A DNA stretch of 64,000 nt, from contig NZ_QVTC01000017.1 of assembly GCF_003429085.1 (NCBI RefSeq), forward strand, positions 46,338 through 110,337. The letters are read 5' to 3'. Positions 43,859 through 52,915 of the stretch are shown here, piece by piece (within the stretch, counting starts at the first letter, position 1; each line of letters opens with the position of its first letter). The position numbers and the translations under genes were made by a program. This DNA comes from Bacillus sp. V59.32b (GTDB lineage Bacteria; Bacillota; Bacilli; Bacillales; DSM-1321). The notes beneath the pieces are model-generated. The model ran no database searches, had not been told where the DNA came from, and saw only the letters and a program-made list of their open reading frames with translations.

Positions 43859-46243
43859 ATGATGACTGAATACATGAAATCTAAAGAGAATTCCCAAACA
43901 AAAAAAACTATTAAAGAACAGTTCGACGCGTATGCGGTTGAGCTAGAGATAAATGGTTATATAGAAAAACCGAATGAATTATTGCGAATGATCGCGAAGA
44001 TGGGTGAGGTGCCTAAAACAGATTTAGAGACGTTGGGTTTGAAGAGTGTATTGTTCAGTATCCTTGCCGAATCGCGAAAGAAAACCAATGGTGAGGATTC
44101 ATTATATGATTCTTGGCTTCAAGAAGCTCTGAAAGCCGAACCCGCGAACGAAAGAGCAAACGGCCTCTTGATTGCTTCTAATTGGAAGAAGAACCGGACA
44201 TTACTGGATAAATTACTCTTTCCGTTAATCCGTGAAACCGACAACCGGACCGCAAAGAAGAAAATAGCGGAAGAATATATCGATATATGTGAAGAGAATA
44301 TCGACCTTCTTGAGGAAAAGATCGCGGGTTTGAAGAATGGCCAGCTTACTGCAAAACGTTATTCTGATGAGGAAATGGCAGTAAAGTACGACAAGGCCGT
44401 TCAATATCTATCCGAAATCCAGAAAGAGCTCATCGCCATGCTTAAGGCCGCCAGAGAATACGAAGAGTCAATATCGGGTGTGTTCCATACATCGACTCAT
44501 TTTCAGGATCTGAAAGGATATCTCGATAGCATCTCGGAATTAAAAGCTGAATGGGACTCGCTCTTTTACGTTCAGGATGCCGATGTTAGCAAGCAAAGTG
44601 AGAGCCCACTTGCCCAGTTGCATTCGATGGTCGGGATGGAAGAAGTGAAAACGCGGATTGATGACTTTTACCGTTTTCTGCAGTACCAAAAGAAGCGGAA
44701 GGAACTTGGCCTGCAATCGAGAGATGAGCAGAGCCTGAATATGGTCCTTACCGGGAATCCGGGAACTGGAAAAACCACGCTTGCCCGTCTGCTTGCGAAG
44801 ATCTATCATGAACTCGGTGTTTTGCCGCGTGATGAAGTATTGGAGGTCGACCGTTCCCAGCTGGTTGGCGCGTATCTTGGGCAAACGGAGGAAAATGTTA
44901 AAAGCATTGTTGAGCGGGCTTTAGGTGGCGTTTTGTTCATCGATGAAGCTTACAGCTTGAAAAGAGAGGGTCAGTCCGGAAATGATTATGGGCAGACAGC
45001 GATTGACACGCTGGTTTCTTTAATGACGAGCCAAAAGTATGCGGGCAAGTTTGCGGTCATACTGGCAGGATATCCCGAAGAAATGCGCCAATTTTTGGAC
45101 GCCAACCCGGGCTTAAGAAGCAGGTTCCCCAATGCTAATCATGTTTTTTTGCCGGATTATACAACTGAGGAATTGCTCATGATAGCCGAGCGAACCGCTG
45201 CTGAAAACGATTATATCCTTTCCGATGGTGCGGCGACAGAATTAGAAGCGCGCATTGAGAAAGAAAAGGTGGATGATACATTCGGGAATGCCCGTACCGT
45301 CCGTTCCATCGTCATGGATGCCATCTTCAAAAAGGGCGCTCATGCCCCGCTTGAAGACGAAGAAATCCTCACCTTCACGCTGCTAAAGACTGAGGACTTT
45401 CAAATAAGTGAGACAAAGCCTGAGGTACCTCCAGAAAAAAGATTGGAAAAGCTTGTGGGATTGCCGGAAATCAAAGATGAGGTGAAAGCGCTCGTGTCCT
45501 TTGTCAAAATGCAACAGATTCGTCGCCATCAAGGTCTTCCTGCCGTACCGGTACAACTTCATTCTGTATTTACCGGCAACCCGGGGACGGGGAAGACGAC
45601 GGTTGCCAATATCTACTCGGAGTTGTTAAAGGAAACGGGGATGCTGAAGCGCGGCCATCTTATCGTGGCCAGCCGCGCCGACTTTGTGGCCGGTTATGTC
45701 GGGCAAACGGCAATCAAGACGAAGAAAAAAATCCGCGAAGCGCTCGGCGGTGTGTTGTTCATCGATGAAGCCTATTCACTATTAAGTCCCTCGGCTGGTG
45801 ATTATGGGAAAGAAGTCGTAAATACTCTCGTCGACGAAATGACGAAGCATAATGAAAATTTAATCGTGGTGCTAGCAGGCTATCCAAATGAAATGAATCT
45901 GTTATTAGAAAGCAATCCGGGCCTTCGTTCCAGATTCAAGAAATTCTTTCATTTTAAAGACTATTCAAATGACGAGCTAATTGAAATTATCCAAAGATAT
46001 GCCTCTCGTTTTCTATATTCAATCGAGGGGGACGCCTTGTCTTATTTAAAAACTCATCTTGAAGAGAACACAGTTAGCGGAAATGGCCGGTATGCGACCA
46101 ATCTGGTTGATGAAGCAATCCAGGTACAGGCAATGAGATTAATGTCGAAGCCAGGCACTTCATATAATCCGCAAGATTTAACCGTCATCTCAATGGAAGA
46201 TATGAAAAGAGCTGCCGGGAAGATGGAAAGAGGAGAACTATAG
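43859..46243 (+). CDS. double AAA+ ATPase, SpoVK/CbxX-CfqX-like
   Basis: A 794-residue protein with an N-terminal helical region (about 1-250) and two AAA+ modules of the CbxX/CfqX type. Module 1 has Walker A GNPGTGKTTLARLLA near residue 299 and Walker B VLFIDEAYSLKRE near 359. Module 2 has GNPGTGKTTVANIYSELL near 573 and VLFIDEAYSLLSP near 632. SpoVK of B. subtilis has only one module, so this is a tandem form. Such ATPases are remodellers; a sporulation role is suggested by the spore-gene context only. It overlaps the next gene by one base (TAGTG). Confidence 0.85.
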   Translation: MMTEYMKSKENSQTKKTIKEQFDAYAVELEINGYIEKPNELLRMIAKMGEVPKTDLETLGLKSVLFSILAESRKKTNGEDSLYDSWLQEALKAEPANERANGLLIASNWKKNRTLLDKLLFPLIRETDNRTAKKKIAEEYIDICEENIDLLEEKIAGLKNGQLTAKRYSDEEMAVKYDKAVQYLSEIQKELIAMLKAAREYEESISGVFHTSTHFQDLKGYLDSISELKAEWDSLFYVQDADVSKQSESPLAQLHSMVGMEEVKTRIDDFYRFLQYQKKRKELGLQSRDEQSLNMVLTGNPGTGKTTLARLLAKIYHELGVLPRDEVLEVDRSQLVGAYLGQTEENVKSIVERALGGVLFIDEAYSLKREGQSGNDYGQTAIDTLVSLMTSQKYAGKFAVILAGYPEEMRQFLDANPGLRSRFPNANHVFLPDYTTEELLMIAERTAAENDYILSDGAATELEARIEKEKVDDTFGNARTVRSIVMDAIFKKGAHAPLEDEEILTFTLLKTEDFQISETKPEVPPEKRLEKLVGLPEIKDEVKALVSFVKMQQIRRHQGLPAVPVQLHSVFTGNPGTGKTTVANIYSELLKETGMLKRGHLIVASRADFVAGYVGQTAIKTKKKIREALGGVLFIDEAYSLLSPSAGDYGKEVVNTLVDEMTKHNENLIVVLAGYPNEMNLLLESNPGLRSRFKKFFHFKDYSNDELIEIIQRYASRFLYSIEGDALSYLKTHLEENTVSGNGRYATNLVDEAIQVQAMRLMSKPGTSYNPQDLTVISMEDMKRAAGKMERGEL

Positions 46244-46659
46244 TGCATATTTCAGAAAAAAAGATCGAAGTCCGCTACGCCGAAACAGACCAAATGGGTG
46301 TGGTCTACCATGCTAATTATCTCATCTGGATGGAGCTCGGACGTACGAAGCTGATTGAGGACCTTGGATTTAAATACGCCGAAATGGAAGCCGATGGAGT
46401 CATCGCACCCGTTATCGACATTCAGGCCTCCTATAAAAAATCCGTGCTATACGGAGAAACAGTGACCATCAAAACATGGATCGAAAAATATGATGGCCTG
46501 AGGATAACGTATGGATACGAAATCCTGAAGGAAACAGGAGAAGTGTCTGTTACCGGGACGTCTGTTCACGTTTGTGTTAAGAAAGATAGTTTCCGCCCTA
46601 TTTCGATAAAGCGCCTTTTTCCGGAATGGCATGAAGCGTATGAAAAAAATAAAAAATAA
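46243..46659 (+). CDS. yneP: hotdog-fold acyl-CoA thioesterase, YneP-like
   Basis: A 138-residue 4-hydroxybenzoyl-CoA/YbgC-type thioesterase. The catalytic motif is YAETDQMGVVYHANYLIWME (residues 10-29; Asp and His placed as in the family). GTG start coupled to the AAA+ gene by a one-base overlap. It hydrolyses a short or aromatic acyl-CoA; the substrate is unknown. The following gene matches yneQ, so the ancestral tlp-yneP-yneQ order persists with the AAA+ gene inserted between. Confidence 0.85.
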   Translation: MHISEKKIEVRYAETDQMGVVYHANYLIWMELGRTKLIEDLGFKYAEMEADGVIAPVIDIQASYKKSVLYGETVTIKTWIEKYDGLRITYGYEILKETGEVSVTGTSVHVCVKKDSFRPISIKRLFPEWHEAYEKNKK

Positions 46660-46719
46660 AGGATCGTTGGTTGGGCGTTCAGCTATTGCCCTATTTTTTT
46701 GAGAGAAGAGGGAGAGGGA

Positions 46720-47013
46720 ATGGCATTTGGAATTAACAGAGGACAGCTTGCTGAATGGAAGCAGAAGATAGACAAAGGGGAAATTGCCTTCTTGACTCAT
46801 TATTGGCTGGATGACCGCTTTCCCGACTGCAAGACTGTCACCAAGGTCGGATGTCGCGATCTGGAAAAATTAGCGGAGTGGGGAAAAAAATACGGACTAA
46901 AAAAAGAATGGATCGACCATCGCAAGGATAGCTATTCCCATTTTGACCTACTTGGAGAGAAACAGAAGGAAATCCTTCAAAAAGAGGGGATAGAGGAGAA
47001 GTTGTTAAAATAA
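46720..47013 (+). CDS. yneQ: YneQ-like protein, unknown
   Basis: A 97-residue soluble, charged protein (starts MAFGINRGQLAEWKQKI; contains THYWLDDRFPDCKTVTKVGC). The ATG at 46720 has GGAGAGGG upstream; an in-frame ATG at 46699 is unsupported. It agrees in size and place with yneQ of B. subtilis. Cys and His are present, but no known catalytic motif is apparent. Function unknown. Confidence 0.75.
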   Translation: MAFGINRGQLAEWKQKIDKGEIAFLTHYWLDDRFPDCKTVTKVGCRDLEKLAEWGKKYGLKKEWIDHRKDSYSHFDLLGEKQKEILQKEGIEEKLLK

Positions 47014-47222
47014 AAAGTAATTTTACCTATTAATTTAATATAGTATCGTTTTCCCCTGAAGACACCCCAACTGATGTACACAAAGGCTTTTATACACTTT
47101 TCAAAGACTATTTAAAAACGAAAATGCTATGAAAAAATAGCATTTTAACATAATAAATCAGAAAATTCTAAATTATTCATTTTTAGTCTTGCCTTCCATC
47201 AGGTTTGCAAGTAAGATAATTT

Positions 47223-47250
47223 TGTAACCGTTTTCATGAAATCGATTTCA
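47223..47250 (+). promoter_or_regulatory. two abutting LacI/CcpA-type operators
   Basis: TGTAACCGTTTTCA (47223-47236) and TGAAATCGATTTCA (47237-47250) both fit the TGWAANCGNTNWCA consensus and touch without a gap. The second is a perfect palindrome. They lie 27 bases before the LacI-type gene, so autoregulation, CcpA control or both are likely. Confidence 0.7.
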
Positions 47251-47276
47251 GGTTTTTTAAAAAGGGGGGAGGTTGA

Positions 47277-48266
47277 TTGGCGACCATTGCAGATGTAGCA
47301 AGGGAAGCAGGGCTTTCGAGAGCAACGGTTTCAAGGGTAATTAATAATTATCCATACGTCTCAGAAGAAAAGAAGCATCTTGTCCTTAAAGCGATGGAAA
47401 CGCTGAATTACATTCCCAATGCATCTGCCCAAAAGCTTCGAAGTCAAAAAACACATACAATCGGTGTATTGATTCCTCGTCTTACAAACCCATTCTTTGC
47501 TTACTTACTTGAAGGCATTGACACAATTGCAACGAAACATGAGTTTCAGCTATTAGTATGTCAAACAAAAAACAGTAAACAAAAAGAAATCCATTTCCTG
47601 AATTATTTAAAATCAAAACAAGTAGACGGTATTATCTTAACTTCCATCGAAAACAGTTGGGAAACAATCGCCGCCTACATTTCATACGGCCCGATTGTAT
47701 TATGCAACGAATACTCTTTTCAATCCTTGGTTCCAATGGTCAGGCTGAATCAGTATGAAGGAGGCTATATCGGCACCCGCCATCTAATCGAAAAAGGCCA
47801 CCGGAAAATCGGTTATTGCTATGGAGAGCAAATGACTCAGTTAACCAAAGACCGTCAGGATGGTTATAAAAAAGCGCTATCGGATTTCGGCATAGCTTTT
47901 AATGGAGACTGGGTTTTTAAAAGAGCCTATGATCTGGAAGACGGCCAAACGATTTTCCAACATTCACTGGCCATGGAGGACCCGCCAACCGCTTTTTTTA
48001 CAGGCAGTGATCAGGTAGCTGCCGGGATTATCAAAGAGGCCCGAAATCAGGGTTTAACTGTACCACTAGATATTGCGGTCATTGGTTTTGATGATCAGCC
48101 GATCGCAAGCCTAATTGAACCTGGGATTACAACCATCAAGCAGCCAGCGGAGGAAATAGGCATTCAAGCGATGAACTTGATGATGAAATCAGTAAGTAAC
48201 GATTTGACGGATAACGATATGGATATTCAATTGCCATTACAGCTGGTATTACGCCATTCAACATAA
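47277..48266 (+). CDS. LacI-family transcriptional regulator of the sugar importer
   Basis: A 329-residue LacI/GalR protein. The helix-turn-helix is at residues 3-24 (TIADVAREAGLSRATVSRVI), the hinge helix follows (AQKLRSQKT), and the periplasmic-binding-like effector domain runs from about 60 to the end. TTG start behind GGGGGAGG. It is followed by the binding protein and permeases, so it probably senses a sugar taken up by that system and binds the two operators upstream. It resembles MalR-type regulators. Confidence 0.87.
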   Translation: MATIADVAREAGLSRATVSRVINNYPYVSEEKKHLVLKAMETLNYIPNASAQKLRSQKTHTIGVLIPRLTNPFFAYLLEGIDTIATKHEFQLLVCQTKNSKQKEIHFLNYLKSKQVDGIILTSIENSWETIAAYISYGPIVLCNEYSFQSLVPMVRLNQYEGGYIGTRHLIEKGHRKIGYCYGEQMTQLTKDRQDGYKKALSDFGIAFNGDWVFKRAYDLEDGQTIFQHSLAMEDPPTAFFTGSDQVAAGIIKEARNQGLTVPLDIAVIGFDDQPIASLIEPGITTIKQPAEEIGIQAMNLMMKSVSNDLTDNDMDIQLPLQLVLRHST

Positions 48267-48291
48267 ACCAAAAAGGACAGGGGGATTTCTA

Positions 48292-49596
48292 ATGAAAGCA
48301 AAAAAGAGGAAATTATTAACCGGTTTTATGGCACTTTCGCTTTTTTTAGCGGCATGCAGTTCCAGTGAAACGAGCACAGACGAAAAGGGCGATGGTGAAA
48401 AATCGGAAAAAGACAAAAAGGTTACGATTGTCTATGCAAATGGTAAGGATGTCACAAAAGGGACAACAAAAGTAATCGAAGCCTTCGAGAAAGCAAACCC
48501 TCATATTGATATTAAATTACAGGAAATGCCTTCAGATACCGGGCAGCAGCATGACGCTTATGTGACCGCGTTTAATGCGGAATCCTCTGAAATCGATGTT
48601 GTTTCCATGGATGTAATCTGGCCGGCGGAATTTGCCCAGGCAGGTTACGTTCAGCCGCTGGACCGTTTTCTCCAGCAGGATGGCATTGATTTAAGCAGTT
48701 ATAATCAAGGAGCATTAGGGGCGGCACAGTTTAATGGCAAGCAATGGGCGATGCCAAAGTTTATTGACGGCGGTCTTCTGTTTTACCGTAAAGACCTTAT
48801 AAAGGAAGATGAAATTCCAAAGACATGGGATGAATTGCTGGCAACAGCCAGCGAGAAGAAAGGGGAAGGTGGCACTAAGTTCGGATACGTCATGCAATCG
48901 AAGCAATATGAAGGGCTTGTCTGTAATGTGATTGAATTCGTTGCTTCCTACGGCGGGAAATTCATTGATGAAAACGGAAACGTCGTTGTCAATTCTCCTG
49001 AAACGATTAAAGGACTGAAAAAGCTTGTTGAAATAGCAAAGTCCGATGCCGTTCCGGATAATGTCACGAACTTTACAGAAATCGAATCCGATCAAGCGTT
49101 CATTGAAGGGCAAACTGTCTTTCTTCGGAACTGGCCGTACGAATACGCCAGTGCGAACGACAAAGAAAAGTCAAAAATCGTTGGCAAGGTCGGCATCGCT
49201 CCGCTTCCTGCCGGGGATAAAGGATCTGCGGCAGCACTGGGCGGCTGGCAGGCGGGAATCAGCAAATTTTCCAAGCATCCGAAAGAGGCATGGGAATTCC
49301 TGAAGTTTTTGACTGGTCCAGAAGGACAGAAAATCGATGCAATTTATGGCGGACACGCGCCAACGATCACAGAGCTTTATGAAGACAAAGAAATCTTAGA
49401 GGCTAATCCGACATTTGGGGAAAAAGGATTTGTCGACGGCTTGAATGCGGCAGTGTCACGTCCGGTGGCGCCAAACTACCCTGAAATTTCCGAAATCATC
49501 CAAATCGAAGTATCTAAAGCTATAGCGGGACAACAGACGGTTGAACAAGCCGTACAAAACATGGATAAAGAAATCAAAGCAAAGCTTGTGAAGTAA
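48292..49596 (+). CDS. ABC sugar-binding lipoprotein (maltose/trehalose type)
   Basis: A 434-residue extracellular solute-binding protein, family 1. The lipoprotein signal has the lipobox LAAC with Cys22. The mature protein starts with a Ser/Glu/Lys-rich linker, followed by the two-lobe sugar-binding fold (ITIVYANGKDVTKGT-like N-lobe; later GGWQAGISKFSKHPKEAWEF near residue 317). It delivers sugar to the two permeases downstream. Maltodextrin or trehalose are likely substrates; the ATPase is not in the window and may be a shared MsmK/MsmX-type protein. Confidence 0.88.
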   Translation: MKAKKRKLLTGFMALSLFLAACSSSETSTDEKGDGEKSEKDKKVTIVYANGKDVTKGTTKVIEAFEKANPHIDIKLQEMPSDTGQQHDAYVTAFNAESSEIDVVSMDVIWPAEFAQAGYVQPLDRFLQQDGIDLSSYNQGALGAAQFNGKQWAMPKFIDGGLLFYRKDLIKEDEIPKTWDELLATASEKKGEGGTKFGYVMQSKQYEGLVCNVIEFVASYGGKFIDENGNVVVNSPETIKGLKKLVEIAKSDAVPDNVTNFTEIESDQAFIEGQTVFLRNWPYEYASANDKEKSKIVGKVGIAPLPAGDKGSAAALGGWQAGISKFSKHPKEAWEFLKFLTGPEGQKIDAIYGGHAPTITELYEDKEILEANPTFGEKGFVDGLNAAVSRPVAPNYPEISEIIQIEVSKAIAGQQTVEQAVQNMDKEIKAKLVK

Positions 49597-49658
49597 TGTT
49601 TTGAAAAAATTTGTGATTAGCCTTCATCCTGTGAAGGCTAATCCACTTTTTAGAAAAA

Positions 49659-49832
49659 GGCTCTGTTAAACCATAATGTTGTTTTGGGAAGGGAATCTGC
49701 GAGACTCCTGCGGAAAAACGGGCTGGCAAGACCCCGCAGCGAGGTACGAGTGAGGAGGCTTGCCAGTTCGTCCGCGGAAAGCGAGTAGATTCCATGACCA
49801 TTTGAAAATCAACAATGGAATTTAACAGAGCC
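49659..49832. mobile_element. MITE-like element with 8-bp target duplication
   Basis: 174 bp with perfect 12-bp terminal inverted repeats (GGCTCTGTTAAA / TTTAACAGAGCC), flanked by the direct repeat TAGAAAAA (49651-49658 and 49833-49840). No coding capacity. The GC-rich interior (GCGAGACTCCTGCGG to CCGCGGAAAGCGAGTAG) is a known type of Bacillus repeat. The end sequence and 8-bp duplication resemble IS6-family elements, which may mobilise it. Confidence 0.8.
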
Positions 49833-49853
49833 TAGAAAAAAGGAGGGCAAGCT

Positions 49854-51220
49854 TTGGATATTCAACCCGGACAAAATGGTGTCAGGTCTGAAACAAATAG
49901 GAAGGTGGTTCCGCGAAAGACGAAGAAAGAAAAACGTAGGCTGTCCGAGAGTTCGTTTGCTTATCTACTTATTACGCCAGCGCTGATTTTAATACTTGTA
50001 ATCGCCATCTGGCCGGTGCTGCAATCTTTTTACTATAGCCTGTTCGACTTAAGGCTGAACAACCCGACTAAATCGGAAGTTCACTTAAGCTATCATATCG
50101 ACCTCGATCGTTACTTGAACAATTACCCTTTTTTACTCAGCGGAATTGATAATGAAATCAATGCCGGAAATGCCCCGGATCAATTACAAGAGATCAAACA
50201 GAAATTAAATGAGACAGATGAAAAAATTCAATCTTCAGATGAAGCAAAAAATCAGTATGAACAAGTAAATGATAAGTTAATGAATTTCGAACAAGTTAGT
50301 TCAGAGCTTAGTTTAGCTAAGTTAGACAAGGATACAGCCCAAACGGTTCTGAAAGACATGAAACAAGTCAATACTGAATTGCGGCAAGTGGCATCCAGTA
50401 CACAACTGGGCCAGGAAGAAAAGCTGTTGGGGCTTTCATCTGGGTTAGCTGATTCTATTATTAATCCGAATTTTATCGGACTTAAGCATTATCAGGATAA
50501 TTTTTCGGACAGCCGTATGTGGAGGGCAATCGGCAATACCGTTCTATTCACTGTCATATCCGTAGGTGTAGAACTTGTTTTAGGGCTTGGAATAGCGCTG
50601 TTGATTAATAAGGTTTTCTTCGGGCGGGGGTTAATCCGGGCGACGATATTGATTCCGTGGGCAATCCCGACTGCGGTATCCGCATTAATGTGGAAATTCT
50701 TATATGACGGCCAAAATGGGATTGTTGCTAAAATATTTGAAGATATCGGCCTTGTCAGCAGCATGTCCACGCTCCTGACAACAGACACCGGTGCTTTTTT
50801 TCCGTCATCTTTGCGGATGTTTGGAAGACAACCCCTTATATGGCCCTTTTGCTTTTGGCCGGGCTACAAACGATACCGGGCTCGCTTTATGAAGCCGCAT
50901 CGATTGACGGGGCTGGCAAGTGGAAACAATTTGTCAACATTACCCTGCCATTATTAAAGTCCAGTCTATTGGTTGCCTTACTTTTCCGGACGCTTGATGC
51001 CTTCAGGGTTTTCGACCTGATCTATGTATTAACAGGAGGCGGACCGGCTAACTCAACGGAAACGATTTCGATCCTTGCCTATAAGGTCATGTTCTCACAA
51101 ACGAATTTCGGTGAAGGATCGGCGCTCTCTGTAATTGTCTTTATCTGTGTGGCGATTATCTCAATGATTTACATTGGTTTTTTAGGGAAAGACCTGTTGA
51201 ACGATAGTTCCGGAAAATAA
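49854..51220 (+). pseudogene. ABC sugar permease, MalF-type, with a frameshift
   Basis: Two frames together give a MalF-like permease. The first (49854 to about 50803) covers the N-terminus, first helix, a large extracytoplasmic loop rich in Gln/Asp/Lys (about residues 75-200) and following helices. The second (about 50802-51220) covers the EAASIDGAGKWKQF loop, which contacts the ATPase, and the C-terminal helices. The break is a missing base next to the run of seven T at 50795-50801; adding one base restores VIFADVWKTTPYMALLLLAG. It may be a true mutation, phase variation at the T run or a sequencing error. TTG start behind AGGAGGG. Without frame correction the importer would not work. Confidence 0.85.
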
Positions 51221-51236
51221 GGAAGGAGAGAGAAGG

Positions 51237-52064
51237 ATGCAGAAAAAAGCGGGACCATTGTTTTATTTTTTCCTCATAGCTTTTGTCATCATAGTCATGT
51301 TTCCTTTTTTATGGATGCTCATTAGCTCCATTAAGCCATTAACGGAACTGTTCGGTGATAAGGCCTTTACTCCATATACAAAGAATCCTACGCTTAATAG
51401 CTATGTTTCCGTATTTGTGGATTACCCGTTTTTAAAATATTTATGGAACAGTTTCGTCGTTTCTTCGATTACGACTATTTATACCGTCTGTGTGGCATCA
51501 TTCGCGGCATATGCGATTGCAAGATTGAAGTTTAGAGGGAAAACGGTCATTCTCGGGCTTGTCTTATCGGTGACGATGTTCCCGCAAATCGCGATCATTT
51601 CACCGATTTATATTTTCCTGAAGAACATCGGTCTAACCAATTCGTATCTCGGGCTGATTATTCCTTACACCACGATTGCCCTGCCGTTATCGATCTGGCT
51701 TCTCGTCGCATTCTTTCGGAAAATTCCCTTTGATTTGGAAGAAGCGGCCAAAATTGATGGGGCTTCCATGATGCAAACGTATTGGAAGGTGATTTTACCG
51801 CTCGCTTTACCGGGAATTTTTACAACCGCAATTCTTGTGTTTATTGCCGCCTGGAATGAATTTCTGTTTGCTCTTACAATCAATACTGATGAAGCGTATA
51901 AGACAGTACCGATTGGGATTTCCATGTTTCAAGGGCAATATTCGATACCCTATGGTGAAATCGCCGCAGCTACGGTTGTTGTGACGGTGCCACTTGTCGT
52001 CATGGTTCTTTTGTTTCAGCGGCGCATCGTATCCGGCCTTACATCAGGCTCGGTGAAAGAGTAA
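51237..52064 (+). CDS. ABC sugar permease, MalG-type
   Basis: A 275-residue inner-membrane permease with six predicted helices. The EAA loop EEAAKIDGASMMQTYWKVIL (near residue 165) contacts the ATPase. The N-terminal helix (FYFFLIAFVIIVMFPFLWML) and the NSFVVSSITTIYTV region are typical of MalG/MsmG. AGGAGAGAGAAGG precedes the ATG. It completes the importer cluster: regulator, binding protein, MalF-type and MalG-type permease. No enzyme for sugar breakdown follows. Confidence 0.9.
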   Translation: MQKKAGPLFYFFLIAFVIIVMFPFLWMLISSIKPLTELFGDKAFTPYTKNPTLNSYVSVFVDYPFLKYLWNSFVVSSITTIYTVCVASFAAYAIARLKFRGKTVILGLVLSVTMFPQIAIISPIYIFLKNIGLTNSYLGLIIPYTTIALPLSIWLLVAFFRKIPFDLEEAAKIDGASMMQTYWKVILPLALPGIFTTAILVFIAAWNEFLFALTINTDEAYKTVPIGISMFQGQYSIPYGEIAAATVVVTVPLVVMVLLFQRRIVSGLTSGSVKE

Positions 52065-52234
52065 TGAAACTCAAAACCCGATTCAAAAAACCTATATCAT
52101 TAAGCCTGGAAATGTATATTTACATGCTTTCGAACAGACAAAAACATATATTATTCATTGGAAATGGACACTGTTAAAAAGCATAGAAACTTTCAAAGAT
52201 CTAGTCTAGGTAGAGAGAAAACTAAATAAACATA

Positions 52235-52271
52235 AAACCTTCCAAATATCAAAAATAGGAAGGTTTTTTAG
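52235..52271 (+). terminator. terminator of the sugar-importer cluster
   Basis: Stem AAACCTTCC/GGAAGGTTT followed by TTTTTA, about 170 bases after the last permease gene. Confidence 0.75.
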
Positions 52272-52411
52272 CATGTTTTCTTATAGTATCGCATGAAAAA
52301 GTTCAAGTTTTATTGAAGATGATAACAATTAGCTGGTTTAGTTGAACATGAATTATTGTCTATACCCACGTGGTATAGGCGAACTACCATTAACGAAACG
52401 ATCATTCAATA

Positions 52412-52433
52412 GGGCCAGATTGTGGAACAACAC
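52412..52433 (+). repeat. dispersed repeat, copy 1
   Basis: GGGCCAGATTGTGGAACA is the core; it recurs at 52829-52850 and 59881-59902, with weaker copies near 61794 and 63811. The rest of the 52065-52628 gap holds no gene. Confidence 0.75.
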
Positions 52434-52628
52434 ACGTTTATAGACCTTTATGTTATCAAATAAATAGTTTTTAAACTAGGTGGCGGAGTCGTGTTGCCTT
52501 GTTAAGGTGAAATGTTTTTTTATGGTCTGTTTTTAGTAACTTACCGTTTGTTTTTAACCACTTATCGTTGAATTGTAAACTTTTCCATTTTTTCATGTTA
52601 TATTTTGTTTAAGAAGCGGAGGGGGCTT

Positions 52629-52830
52629 ATGCAAATTAAGCTAATAATCGATGAAAAATATACCGAGACGGAAGTACATATTCACACAAAAATACAGTTC
52701 TTTATCTGGTGGACAAAGAAGACGAGCAGATATTGCACGTGCTATTATTCATAAACCAAATATCTTATTCTTAGATGAACCAACATCTGGTTTAGATCCA
52801 CAAACAAGACTATTTGGGTTCCAAAATCGG
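52629..52830 (+). pseudogene. fused remnants of a LytTR regulator and an ABC ATPase
   Basis: An ATG at 52629 with GGAGGGGG upstream starts the N-terminus of a LytTR-type DNA-binding protein ([20 protein letters not shown]). At about 52695 the sequence changes frame and identity to the middle of an ABC transporter ATPase: [19 protein letters not shown], then [15 protein letters not shown] with signature and Walker B. It ends where a dispersed repeat copy begins (52829). The two genes are often neighbours in bacilli, so a deletion joined them. Neither part can function. Confidence 0.75.
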
Positions 52831-52850
52831 GCCAGATTGTGGAGCAGCAC
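52829..52850 (+). repeat. dispersed repeat, copy 2
   Basis: GGGCCAGATTGTGGAGCA; it abuts the 3' break of the ABC ATPase fragment. Confidence 0.75.
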
Positions 52851-52915
52851 CAAAGGATTAATAGGATACGCGAATTTTATGTATTAAAAAAGGCGGTCAT
52901 TAATGGACGCCTTTT

